Assembly (NCBI GenBank): GCA_900541015.1
Contig: UQIB01000005.1
Coordinates: 16,064-80,063, forward strand
From: an uncultured Collinsella sp.
GTDB lineage: Bacteria > Actinomycetota > Coriobacteriia > Coriobacteriales > Coriobacteriaceae
Length of the DNA stretch: 64,000 bases
Reading direction: 5' to 3'
Numbering within the stretch: the stretch's first letter is position 1; every line of letters begins with the position of its first letter. The notes under the pieces are model-generated. The model worked only from the letters and a program-made list of their open reading frames with translations, made no database searches and was not told the DNA's origin. The position numbers and the translations under genes are program-made. Below are positions 1 to 8,373 of this stretch, piece after piece.

Positions 1-2
1 AC

Positions 3-1625
3 TTTTGGTCGCTTGCCATCGAGGAACAGTTCTACCTGATTTGGCCGCCACTGCTGTTTGCCATGGTATCTATGCATGTGAGCAAGCCCAACACGCGCCG
101 CGTGGTTCTGGGCCTTGCCGCGGTATCTGCCCTAGCCATGATGGTGCTTTACAACCCTGCCGCCGACCCCAGCCGCGTGTACTACGGCACCGACACCCGC
201 GTGTTCTCGCTGCTGCTGGGCGCCTGGATGGCCTTTATCCCCGATCGCGACCTGGCGCCGGTGCGTCTCGCTCGTCGTTTGGGGCTCAATCGCCTGGCTG
301 GCGCCGCCAAGCACGGCAAGAACGCCGAGGGCAAGCCTGGCGAGAAGGCCGACGAATCAGCCGAGACCGCCCCGGCACAGCCGAGCGCCCTCGTGCGCTT
401 TTGGTCCTCGCCCGCATCCATCGATGTGCTGGGCGTCGTGGGTCTGGTTGGCCTTGCCGCCATGGTCGCGCTCACCAACGGCTACACCGCCTTCCAGTAT
501 CGCGGCGGCACGCTGCTGTGCTCGATCCTCACGCTCATGGTCATTGCCGCCTGCGTGCAGCCCCAGGGAATGGTTGCCCGCGCGCTGTCCGCCGAGCCGC
601 TCGTGTGGGTTGGCAAGCGCTCGTACAGCATCTACCTGTGGCACTATCCGCTGCTGTTGCTCATGAACCCGGTCGCCAACATCAACGATACGCCCTGGTG
701 GCAGTACATTTTGCAGGTGCTGCTGGTGGTCGCCGTAGCCGAGTGCTCCTATCGCTTTATCGAAACGCCGTTTAGGAAGGGCGCCTTCGGCCGCACCGTC
801 GCCGAGTTCCGCGACGGCACCACCACGCCCGCCAACTGGGCACGCGCGCACGTCCCTGCCTGCGCAGCCTGCACTGTCGTGTTGGTCGTTGCACTGGGCG
901 GCCTGATCTTTGTGCCGGAGACCTCCGCGCTGAGCGGCGAGGGCGCCGAGGTTCTGAACAAGGAAGCCAAGAACACCGCGCCCACCGACCAGCAGGCGGC
1001 CGACGACACCGACAAGGACAACGACGGCTTCCCCGATGGCTCCTACGATCTGCTTATGATCGGCGACTCCGTGTCGCTGCGTGCCGTGGACACCTTTGAC
1101 GGCGTGTTCCCGCACAGCCATATCGATGCCGAAAAGGGCCGCCAGTTCGATGCGGGCCGTGCGACATTTGAGGGCTATCTCCAACAGAACCTTGCCGGCA
1201 AGATTGTGGTCTTTGCGCTGGGCACCAACGGCTTGGTAACCGACGACCAGATCGACGCCATCATGGCCGATACGGGAGATAAGCGTATTGTGGTGTTTGT
1301 GAACACGCGCAGCCCGCAGCCGTGGGTTGGCTCTACCAACCAGGCCATTGCCAACGCCGCTACGCGCTACAAGAACGTACGCGTTATCGACTGGTACGGA
1401 TATAGTGCCAACCGCAACGACCTGTTCGATGGCGATGGCACGCACCTATCGACCACTGGCGTGACTGAGTACCTCAACTTGATCCACGATGCAGTCAAGA
1501 AGGACCTGCCCGTGCATCCCGAGGATCACGTCAACGATCCACAGCCGGCAGCCGTCAAGTCTGCCACCGACGCGCTCGTCAATGCGCTCGCTCTCAAGCC
1601 GCACAAGCTGGGCACCGACAAGTAA
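3..1625 (+). CDS. Acyltransferase family protein with C-terminal SGNH-like domain (5' partial)
   Basis: Membrane-bound acyltransferase of the acyltransferase_3 (OafA-like) family, expected to O-acetylate a cell-envelope glycan. The gene enters from the left edge: the frame is open from base 3 and already shows the family motif WSLAIEEQFYLIWP before the first ATG at 63, so the true start and first membrane segments are outside the window. Hydrophobic segments continue to about base 900. A soluble C-terminal part follows, with a GDSV block near 1060 and a DGTHLS block near 1435; these match the Ser and Asp/His ends of an SGNH hydrolase-type triad. OafA-plus-SGNH proteins are known envelope O-acetyltransferases. 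The acceptor is unknown. Confidence 0.85.
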   Translation, partial: FWSLAIEEQFYLIWPPLLFAMVSMHVSKPNTRRVVLGLAAVSALAMMVLYNPAADPSRVYYGTDTRVFSLLLGAWMAFIPDRDLAPVRLARRLGLNRLAGAAKHGKNAEGKPGEKADESAETAPAQPSALVRFWSSPASIDVLGVVGLVGLAAMVALTNGYTAFQYRGGTLLCSILTLMVIAACVQPQGMVARALSAEPLVWVGKRSYSIYLWHYPLLLLMNPVANINDTPWWQYILQVLLVVAVAECSYRFIETPFRKGAFGRTVAEFRDGTTTPANWARAHVPACAACTVVLVVALGGLIFVPETSALSGEGAEVLNKEAKNTAPTDQQAADDTDKDNDGFPDGSYDLLMIGDSVSLRAVDTFDGVFPHSHIDAEKGRQFDAGRATFEGYLQQNLAGKIVVFALGTNGLVTDDQIDAIMADTGDKRIVVFVNTRSPQPWVGSTNQAIANAATRYKNVRVIDWYGYSANRNDLFDGDGTHLSTTGVTEYLNLIHDAVKKDLPVHPEDHVNDPQPAAVKSATDALVNALALKPHKLGTDK

Positions 1626-1650
1626 CGCGCAGCCAAATCTGCTTACACCA

Positions 1651-1684
1651 GCAGGGGGTGTCTGCCGTGGCAGACACCCCCTGC
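1651..1684. terminator. Strong hairpin after the acyltransferase gene
   Basis: A perfect 15-bp stem (GCAGGGGGTGTCTGC against its complement) closes on a 4-nt loop 25 bp after the stop codon. No T-tract follows, so it may act as a 3' stabiliser rather than a classical intrinsic terminator. Confidence 0.5.
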
Positions 1685-1872
1685 GGCAGTTAGGGACGTT
1701 CCTTATGTGCCGGCACCTAGGGACACTCCTGACACAGCCGAGGAACGCCCTCCTTGCGACCGAATTCTGGGGACCTCACCACCCCGAGCGTTGTTTCCAA
1801 GCCCACACCCGCAGCAAACAACCCAAAATCACTCTTTTCGAACCGGCTCCAAGAGGTCGTGGACAAAAGGGG

Positions 1873-2072
1873 CAAATATGAGTACTGTTACCATTTTAGT
1901 AGCAGGCAAAACCACCCAAAATGACGTTCGGGCGACCCCTACAGCTCCCTAAAGCAGCCAACCTGACTGGTTTAAGACATATTGGAGCCAATTTTAATGA
2001 ACATACTATAGGTTCTGTTCATTATCTTTTTGGACGTAAATGCTGTTCACTTAGCAACAGTACTCATATTTG
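1873..2072. repeat. 200-bp element with 17-bp terminal inverted repeats
   Basis: CAAATATGAGTACTGTT at 1873-1889 is exactly inverted at 2056-2072, enclosing an AT-richer 166-bp interior without a convincing gene. The size and termini resemble a MITE. It fills most of the gene-free stretch 1626-2117; the rest (about 1690-1735) holds two copies of the GGGAC-core motif seen elsewhere in the window. Confidence 0.55.
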
Positions 2073-2117
2073 GCATTTTTTGCCCACCGCCATATAACTA
2101 ACGCCCTATAGCAAACG

Positions 2118-2151
2118 AAAAACAGGCCGCAGCCCATCGCTGCGGCCTGTT
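2118..2151 (-). terminator. Intrinsic terminator of the metal-transporter operon
   Basis: Read on the minus strand, AACAGGCCGCAG pairs with CTGCGGCCTGTT around a 7-nt loop and is followed by a T-run. It lies just downstream of the NRAMP-like gene stop at 2170. Confidence 0.85.
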
Positions 2152-2169
2152 CGGAAGCAAAAGTGGGCG

Positions 2170-3432
2170 TTAAGCGCTGTAGCCCATCGCTTGCAGCACA
2201 AACATGACGACTGTCAGCACCGTAATCACGGCGATAGTCGCCCAAGTGAGCACGTTCCACACGCGGCCGTTGCGGTTGGCACCCATAATGTGACGGTCGG
2301 CGGCGATAACCACCTGGAACACCAGAACCACGGGCAGTAGCACGCCATTGATGACCTGCGAGGTCATCATAATCTGGAACAGATCGACGCCGGGCATAAG
2401 CACCAGTACGGCAGAGATACCGATGATGGCCGTAATGATGCCGCGATAGACCGGGGCCTCGTCCCAGCTGCGGTCGGCACCGCGCTCCCAGCCAAATGCC
2501 TCGCAGATAGCGCTCGACGTAACGCCCGGCAGCACGCAGGCGGCCAAGAAGCTCGCCGCGACCAGGCCCGAGGCAAACAGTACCGTGGACCACTGACCCG
2601 CAATAGGCTCCAGCGCGCGGGCAGCATCGGCAGCATCGCTTATCTGAATACCCGCCGGGAACAACACCGTACCGGTCGTGATGATAATAAAGCCGGCAAT
2701 GACATCGGCGGCAAGCGAGCCGCTCACGGTATCGATGCGCTGCAGCACGATATCGTCCTCGCCCGCGTTCTTATCGACCACGTTGTTCTGCGCCAAGAAA
2801 ATCATCCACGGCGCGATGGTGGTACCGATCGTTGCGACCACGAGCGACACGTAGCTGGGGTCATTTTGAATGTTAGGCACGACCAAGTCGACCGCGACCT
2901 CACCCCAGTTGGGGCCAGCCATAAATGCAGCGACGATATAGGTCACGAACACGCAGCTCACCAGCAGCAAAATCTTCTCGATGCGCTGGAAACTACCCGA
3001 CATGGTAAGCATCCACACCAGCAGCGCCACCAACGGCACCGAGATGCTCGCCGGCACGCCAAAGAGAGCAAGGCCGCTGGCGATGCCCGCAAACTCCGAA
3101 ATGGTCACAGCCGTGTTGGCGATCAACAGCGCCGCCATAGCAAGTACACTCTTGCGCACGCCAAAGCGCTCGCGAATGAGCGATGCCAGGCCCTTGCCCG
3201 TGACGCAGCCGCAGCGCGCCGCGGTCTCCTGCGTCACGATGAGCAGCACAGTCATGACGGGAAGCATCCAGAGCATCTTATAGCCATAGCTGGCGCCCGC
3301 GCTGGAATACGTTGCAATGCCGCCGGCGTCATTGCCCGAAAGCGCCGCCAGCAGACCGGGACCCATAGCGCCAAAGATGGCCGCGATGGTCAACTTTTGC
3401 TTGGTGCCCGACTTTTGCTTGGTATTTTGCAC
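2170..3432 (-). CDS. NRAMP-family divalent metal transporter, NRMT (Mg2+)-like variant
   Basis: A polytopic membrane protein of about 420 residues with the NRAMP/SLC11 fold, moving divalent cations into the cell. The two unwound helices that bind metal are altered. In TM1 the usual DPGN reads DAGG (SGNDAGG, residues 32-38). In TM6 the usual MPH reads APW (GTTIAPWMIF), so the metal-selecting methionine is absent. Loss of that methionine is a known hallmark of NRAMP-related magnesium transporters, so Mg2+ rather than Mn2+/Fe2+ is the likely substrate (inference). The start chosen is GTG 3432, preceded by AGGTGG. The gene lies 8 bp after the MgtE-like gene and forms an operon with it, ending in a clear terminator. 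Confidence 0.85.
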   Translation of the reverse strand: MQNTKQKSGTKQKLTIAAIFGAMGPGLLAALSGNDAGGIATYSSAGASYGYKMLWMLPVMTVLLIVTQETAARCGCVTGKGLASLIRERFGVRKSVLAMAALLIANTAVTISEFAGIASGLALFGVPASISVPLVALLVWMLTMSGSFQRIEKILLLVSCVFVTYIVAAFMAGPNWGEVAVDLVVPNIQNDPSYVSLVVATIGTTIAPWMIFLAQNNVVDKNAGEDDIVLQRIDTVSGSLAADVIAGFIIITTGTVLFPAGIQISDAADAARALEPIAGQWSTVLFASGLVAASFLAACVLPGVTSSAICEAFGWERGADRSWDEAPVYRGIITAIIGISAVLVLMPGVDLFQIMMTSQVINGVLLPVVLVFQVVIAADRHIMGANRNGRVWNVLTWATIAVITVLTVVMFVLQAMGYSA

Positions 3433-3440
3433 GCGACCAC

Positions 3441-5285
3441 CTAACCCATGACCGACATGGTGAGCAGCACCGCAGCGGCGCAGTACGCTACGCACGAGAT
3501 CATGACGGCAATAACGTTCATGGCGGTGCCCGACGTGTTGAGGTCATGCTCGTCACGCCAGAACAGCACCATCAGGTAAATCACGGCGCTCATGTTGCCA
3601 ACCAGGCAAATGATGGCAGCGATATTAAAGCACCCCGTAAAGAGTTGCTCCTCAAACATGGGCGCATCGGGGAACGCGGCGGTGCGCACCAGCTGAGCGC
3701 ACAGGTAGGTCACGAGTGACAGAATCAGGCCCATGCCCGTACTCTGGAAGAAGAACCCCAGATACGGCTTGGGCTCGTCGTCGTGACCGTCATACTCCAG
3801 GAAGTAGTTCTTGACGAACGACACCATGCGCGAGGCCGCCAGCAGTACGAGCGGCATGGCGCACATGGGGAACACCACCAGATGCGCGGAGCCGAGCGCC
3901 GTTCCCAGCACGGTCGCCATGATGCACGACGCAATGCCCCATACAACAACCCAGTACTGGCGATGTACGAACCAGCTGAGCACGTTCGTCGAGTCGTCGG
4001 ACGCGCTATCGCCCGAACCGACACCGGCGATCTGCAGGTCCTCCTGATGCTCCTCGGCAATAACGTCCATGGCGTCGTCGAAGGTTACGATACCCAGGAT
4101 ATGACGGTTCTCGTCGCAGACAGGGATGGCAACCAGGTCGTACTTGGTCATCTCGTCCGTCACGTCTTCCTGGTCCTCGTCAGGCGACACATAGACCAGG
4201 TCGCGATAAGCCAGCTGACCCAGCGTGGCGTCGCGGTCGGCTACAATCAGCGTGCGCAGCGAAAGCACGCCGGTCAGCATGCCGCTCGGATCCTCGGTAT
4301 AGACGTAGTAGACGCTCTCGAAGTCCTCGTCGAGCTCGCGAATCGCCTCGATGGCGTCACCGACCGTTGCCGTGGCGGGCAGGGAGACAAACTCCGAGGT
4401 CATGATGCGGCCGGCGGTGTTGTCCTCATACCCCAGCAGATTACGAATCGCCTTCTCCTCCTTGACGCCCATCAGGCGCAGGAGCTTCTCGGCCTTCTCA
4501 TAATCGAGCTCGTCGATCAGGTCGGCAGCGTCGTCCGGGTCCATCATGGCCAGCATCGACGATGCGTCGGTATCGGACAGGCCCTCGAGCATCTCGGTCA
4601 TAAGCTCGTCGTCGTCGAACTCCGAGATGGCCTCGGCGGCCTGGGCGGTATCGAGCTGCGCAAACACCTGCGCACGTAGGCGCGGGTCGAGCTGCTCGAT
4701 AATGTCGGCGATGTCGGCAGGGTGCAGCTCGCCGAGCGTCTTGTGCGACACCGAGAGTTGAATGTTCTTGGTCGAGCGGTCGAGCAGGTCCATGTAGGAC
4801 CAAGCGATGATGTCCTCACTGAGCGGCTTGCCCAGGTGCTTCATAAAGCCTTCGACGATATGCTCGAGCGCGGGGCTGATGGCGCGTAGCAGACCGCGGG
4901 CACCGACCTCGGCGCCCAGCAGGCGCAGCTGGTTTTCGCCCGACATGGAAAACTTGATGTCGTTGACGCGCACGACCTTCATGCCCTGCGTGTCGACGAT
5001 CTGCTTGTTGAGCACGTCGCGCGCCAGCAGGAGCTCGGTCGGCTGCAGGTACGAAAAACGGATTTCGGTGGCCGACGTCTTAAGGTGTACGCCCGTCTCG
5101 TCGATACGGTCGACCCATTTGCGCCAGCTGATCATAAACGGCGTCTTGCCGGGTCCGCGGAACGCGAGCGACGTCACGTGCGGAAAAACTTCGCCGGTAG
5201 CAATACCAAAATCGTTGACCACGCCGAGCTTTTCGCCGTCGACGTCCAAGACCGGCAATTTGAGCATCTCACTCAGATAATTCAA
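3441..5285 (-). CDS. PRC-barrel / MgtE_N / CBS membrane protein (MgtE-like)
   Basis: A 614-residue protein resembling the cytosolic half of the MgtE magnesium channel. It has two PRC-barrel-like segments (about residues 1-155), an MgtE N-terminal helical domain rich in acidic HPADIADIIEQLD-type repeats (about 175-290) and a CBS pair (about 295-420). Five hydrophobic segments follow (about 445-610). The membrane part lacks the conserved Asn/Gly/Gln motif of the MgtE pore, so it may sense Mg2+ for the neighbouring NRAMP-like transporter rather than conduct it (inference). The TTG start at 5285 has GGGGAG 5 nt upstream and encodes the conserved NYLSE-type PRC beginning. A short ATG frame overlaps this start (see findings). 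Confidence 0.8.
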   Translation of the reverse strand: MNYLSEMLKLPVLDVDGEKLGVVNDFGIATGEVFPHVTSLAFRGPGKTPFMISWRKWVDRIDETGVHLKTSATEIRFSYLQPTELLLARDVLNKQIVDTQGMKVVRVNDIKFSMSGENQLRLLGAEVGARGLLRAISPALEHIVEGFMKHLGKPLSEDIIAWSYMDLLDRSTKNIQLSVSHKTLGELHPADIADIIEQLDPRLRAQVFAQLDTAQAAEAISEFDDDELMTEMLEGLSDTDASSMLAMMDPDDAADLIDELDYEKAEKLLRLMGVKEEKAIRNLLGYEDNTAGRIMTSEFVSLPATATVGDAIEAIRELDEDFESVYYVYTEDPSGMLTGVLSLRTLIVADRDATLGQLAYRDLVYVSPDEDQEDVTDEMTKYDLVAIPVCDENRHILGIVTFDDAMDVIAEEHQEDLQIAGVGSGDSASDDSTNVLSWFVHRQYWVVVWGIASCIMATVLGTALGSAHLVVFPMCAMPLVLLAASRMVSFVKNYFLEYDGHDDEPKPYLGFFFQSTGMGLILSLVTYLCAQLVRTAAFPDAPMFEEQLFTGCFNIAAIICLVGNMSAVIYLMVLFWRDEHDLNTSGTAMNVIAVMISCVAYCAAAVLLTMSVMG

Positions 5286-5301
5286 TGGTGCTCCCCATCA
5301 T
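5269..5301 (-). other. Short upstream ORF overlapping the MgtE-like start
   Basis: ATG ATG at 5301/5298 follows a consensus GGAGG (5306-5310) and opens a 10-codon frame (MMGSTIELSE) ending at TGA 5271-5269. It overlaps the TTG start of the MgtE-like gene in another frame. It has the better start codon, so it could be a leader peptide that competes with the main start. It may also be chance. Confidence 0.3.
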
Positions 5302-5378
5302 TATTCCTCCGGACGCGGCCGCGCGTGCGGCGTCCGGGGGCTTCTGGATATGTATACGCATGCGCGGGCGGCACGCCG

Positions 5379-5444
5379 CTCGACGCTTACACCCCGTGCA
5401 TGCGCAAAAAGCACCTGCATGGGGTCATCGACTGTATGGTCGAG
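5379..5444 (-). promoter_or_regulatory. Structured leader hairpin upstream of the MgtE-like gene
   Basis: In the otherwise gene-free stretch 5302-5613 the minus-strand leader can form a nested stem: CTCGAC/GTCGAG outside, and ACCCC-TGCA/TGCA-GGGGT inside (5391-5425). A second GC stem sits directly against the GGAGG at 5306-5334. It does not match the M-box or yybP-ykoY consensus known to me. A plus-strand TTGACC-18-TATAGC promoter-like pair is also present at 5472-5501, with no gene downstream of it. Confidence 0.3.
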
Positions 5445-5613
5445 GTTTGGATTTCACCTGTAACCTTTCTCTTGACCCTCATTAACCGCAGTAACTATAG
5501 CATCAGCATCGCCCTGCGGCATCGAATTTATGCGCTGCACATTGCAGGCATACCAAACACTGACGCATCCGTGACATAGCCATTGGGGACGTTCTTAAAC
5601 GACTACCCAATGA

Positions 5614-7020
5614 CTACTCTGTGGTGTCGTCGTCCTCGGCAAGTTGGGGGAACACGGCGTCCTTGGGCATGGTGACCTTCGTCAGCGAGGTGAGCTTTTT
5701 GCTCAGCGACGTGTCCGTCTTGACCAGGTCGCTGAGCGTCACGATCTTGTAGCCGTCGGCAATGAGGCCGTCGATAATTTGCGGCAGCGCCTCGAGCGTC
5801 TGCTCGGCGCATTCGTCTCTATCGGTGAGCAGCACGATATTGCCCGGCGTCACCGAATCGAGCACCGTCGAGACCTGCTCGTCGGCACCGTTGAGCAGCC
5901 AGTCGCCCGAGTCAATATTCCACGAGACCACGGCGGAGACCAGGTCCATCGCATCAATCCAGTTTTGCTCGTCAAAGGCAGCGTAGGGAGCACGCAGCAG
6001 CATCGTCTTCACGCCGGTCGCCGACTTAATCGCATCGGTGCCTTTCGTGATCTGTTCGCGTACCGCCTCACGGTCCTGACCCTTGAGCGAATCGTCGCTG
6101 TAGCTGTTGGATCCGATCTCGCACCCGGCGTCGACAATCGCCTTGGCCGTGGCAGGCGAGGCCTCGGCCGCATCGCCCGAAAGGAAGAACGTCGCGGTGA
6201 CGCCCTTTTCCTTGAGCACCTGCAAGATCTGTTTGGTGGCGCCGCTCGGACCCTCGTCAAACGTCAGTGCCACGTACTTTTTGTTGCCCTTGGGCGCCAC
6301 GCTGGCGCACGCAACAACGCAATCGGTGGCGGGCACAACCTCGCCGCGGTCTTGCGTCTTGCCTGACTGCTCACCAACCCACACCTCGGATCGGCCCTGG
6401 ACACCCCATGTCTGCACATACTCGATAGCGCCCGTGCCCTCGACCTTGAGCTTGGGCTCGATAACCGTAGCCTGAACCTCGTGCTTCTCGTAGGTGTTGC
6501 GGCCGTCCTTGACCGTCACCTTCTCGCCGCCCGTAAGCTCGCGACTATCCCATTTGCCTTGCTTCACGCGCTTGCCGTCGACCTTCACCGACAGCTTTTC
6601 GCCGCCACGGCGCTTGAGCACGCTATCGTCGACGGCCAGCAGATCGCCGGCGTCGTACGTTTCGGTCAGGCTTTGATCGTCGATGAGATTCTGCAACGTA
6701 GAGCCCACGCGCACCGCGGTCTTTTGCCCGTTGAGTTCCACGTCCACGCTGCGGTTGACGTAGCCCACGACGGCAGCGATAAACAGCACGAGCGCGCAAC
6801 CCACGGCGATGAGCGCATAGGGCAGGCGAGACGGTCGGCGCGGCGAGCGCCCGTTGCCGATGCGCGCGCTGCGATCGCTAAACCCACGGCTATGGTTGAG
6901 GTACATCGCGCCGGGCTTACGGCGACGTCGACGCTGACCGCTGGGCAGCTGCCCCAGGTCGCGGCGTGCCGTCGGACGCGCACCCGAGCGCCCGTTTAAG
7001 TTAGATCCGTTTTGGCGCAT
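5614..7020 (-). CDS. Membrane-anchored polysaccharide-deacetylase-like protein, metal site degenerate
   Basis: A 468-residue type II membrane protein with a basic N-terminus, one transmembrane helix (about residues 69-91), a YabE/ubiquitin-like extracellular domain (about 93-200) and a NodB-type deacetylase domain (about 245-445). The family normally binds Zn through TFDDG and an HxxxH motif. Here the first motif reads TFDEG, the His motif reads SNSYSDD with no histidine, and the late LLHD reads LLTD. RAPY is kept. It therefore has the fold for peptidoglycan or polysaccharide deacetylation but probably not the usual metal chemistry. The ATG at 7020 has a strong GGGGGAGGG ribosome site. Confidence 0.8.
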   Translation of the reverse strand: MRQNGSNLNGRSGARPTARRDLGQLPSGQRRRRRKPGAMYLNHSRGFSDRSARIGNGRSPRRPSRLPYALIAVGCALVLFIAAVVGYVNRSVDVELNGQKTAVRVGSTLQNLIDDQSLTETYDAGDLLAVDDSVLKRRGGEKLSVKVDGKRVKQGKWDSRELTGGEKVTVKDGRNTYEKHEVQATVIEPKLKVEGTGAIEYVQTWGVQGRSEVWVGEQSGKTQDRGEVVPATDCVVACASVAPKGNKKYVALTFDEGPSGATKQILQVLKEKGVTATFFLSGDAAEASPATAKAIVDAGCEIGSNSYSDDSLKGQDREAVREQITKGTDAIKSATGVKTMLLRAPYAAFDEQNWIDAMDLVSAVVSWNIDSGDWLLNGADEQVSTVLDSVTPGNIVLLTDRDECAEQTLEALPQIIDGLIADGYKIVTLSDLVKTDTSLSKKLTSLTKVTMPKDAVFPQLAEDDDTTE

Positions 7021-7092
7021 GTGCCCTCCCCCATAAACACAGCGAGCCGGAGCAACATGTCTCCGGCTCGCCTCCCATCATTTGGTACGTCG

Positions 7093-7848
7093 CTATTTGC
7101 TAGCTTTTGACGAGCCCCCGCTCGCCTTTTGGTATTCGTCCTTAAAGGCCTTGAACATACCGCGCGTCTTGCCGAGCTGCTTGCCCAGTGCGCTGCTGCC
7201 CTTGTCCACGGCGACCGATCCCTTGTCATCGAGCACCTTGGCGCCCTTCTTGACCTTATCGCCCACCACGACGCTGGCCTCGGCAGCCTTGGCGGCCGCG
7301 CCGCCCGAATACCCGAGCGCCTTGACCTCGTCCGAGACAATCATCGCGCCGTTCTCGTAGCCGCGCAGCATCGTCGGCGGCACCTGCGTGTCGCCCACCA
7401 ACATGCTCGATGCGGCGCTGGCGGTCACATAGAACGTCTGCACAATGCCCGAACGCGGCTTGAACTCAACGTCCGAGCAGTAGCCCACGGCATCGCCCGA
7501 TTCCGTGCGCACGTCCATGCCAACCCAGATGATGCAATCGTCCAGGTTGATATCGAGGCGCTTGGCCGCGGCGGCATCGTAGGTGCCCTTGACGTCGTCG
7601 ACCGCGACAGCGCCCTCATAGACGCCGATGGCATCGAGCGCCACAAACCGGTCGGGGCGCTCGATCATACCCGCGATATCGGACTGGCGGACCATAAAGC
7701 CCACCACGCGCGTACCGCCCGGGGTAAAGACGGGAAAGTGAATCTTGCCGAGCTTTTTGGGGCTGCGCGGCGTGCCGTCCTTTTTGGTGCGCTTGTCTTC
7801 GGCAGGCTTACGATAAACCTTGACGCCGACAAAATCCCCTGCGCGCAT
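7093..7848 (-). CDS. PRC-barrel domain-containing protein
   Basis: A 251-residue soluble protein with two PRC-barrel-like segments: about residues 30-100 (PVFTPGGTRVVGFMVRQSD) and 105-190 (GDAVGYCSDVEFKPRSG). A lysine/alanine/glycine-rich tail follows, with repeated VGDKVKKG and VDKGSSALGK-type stretches. PRC barrels usually mediate protein or RNA contacts at membranes or ribosomes; no enzyme motif is visible. Its ATG overlaps the stop of the upstream YtxH gene (TAATG), so the two are translationally coupled and probably act together. The function is unknown. Confidence 0.7.
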   Translation of the reverse strand: MRAGDFVGVKVYRKPAEDKRTKKDGTPRSPKKLGKIHFPVFTPGGTRVVGFMVRQSDIAGMIERPDRFVALDAIGVYEGAVAVDDVKGTYDAAAAKRLDINLDDCIIWVGMDVRTESGDAVGYCSDVEFKPRSGIVQTFYVTASAASSMLVGDTQVPPTMLRGYENGAMIVSDEVKALGYSGGAAAKAAEASVVVGDKVKKGAKVLDDKGSVAVDKGSSALGKQLGKTRGMFKAFKDEYQKASGGSSKASK

Positions 7849-8237
7849 TATGCCTCGGTCGAGGACTCCGTGGCCTCGGTGCCGGCCTCGGTGACGTTCT
7901 CGACCACGACGTCGGCAGCGGGCGTCACGTTGCCGCCCGAGATGGCGTCGTTGAGCTGCTCGCGAAGCTGGTCCATGCGCTCGCGGGCCAGGTCGACCTT
8001 GGCGCGCAGGTCATCGGTCTTGGCGTCGACCATCGGACCAAAGTCGTTGACCGCGGCACGAGCCTCCTCGGCACTGTGCTCGTAGGTGTCACGCATGTTG
8101 TCCCAGGCGTCGTTGGCGATATCGGCGGCCATGGCGCGGGTCTCGGCACCCGAGCGCGGGGCCAGAGCAACGCCGATGATAGCGCCGGCGGCAGCACCAA
8201 AGAGCGCACCGGAGACAAAGCTGAAAGTCTTTCCCAT
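7848..8237 (-). CDS. YtxH-like small membrane protein
   Basis: A protein of about 129 residues beginning MGKTFSFVSGALFGAAAG, a glycine-rich hydrophobic helix typical of YtxH/DUF883-like envelope proteins. A long amphipathic helix follows (about residues 35-105, rich in Ala/Glu/Arg/Asp), then an acidic Thr/Glu tail. I chose ATG 8237, with AGGAGAGG upstream, over the in-frame ATG at 8243 and the longer frame to 8309. Proteins of this type are often stress-linked in Gram-positives. It is coupled to the following PRC-barrel gene by a stop/start overlap. Confidence 0.7.
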   Translation of the reverse strand: MGKTFSFVSGALFGAAAGAIIGVALAPRSGAETRAMAADIANDAWDNMRDTYEHSAEEARAAVNDFGPMVDAKTDDLRAKVDLARERMDQLREQLNDAISGGNVTPAADVVVENVTEAGTEATESSTEA

Positions 8238-8373
8238 GATCATTCCTCTCCTGCGGGCACCTCGATGCCCACCGTTTGAATGCTGTCCATTATACCCGCA
8301 GCGCAACACTTGCCGTCGCGCTCATCTGCGTACGGTAAAAGCGCAGGTACATGATGGTGATAAGCGAGTGAGC

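Noticed and set aside
5286..5600. M-box or manganese (yybP-ykoY) riboswitch before the MgtE-like gene
   Set aside because: The conserved core strings of either class could not be found on the minus strand; only generic hairpins are visible.
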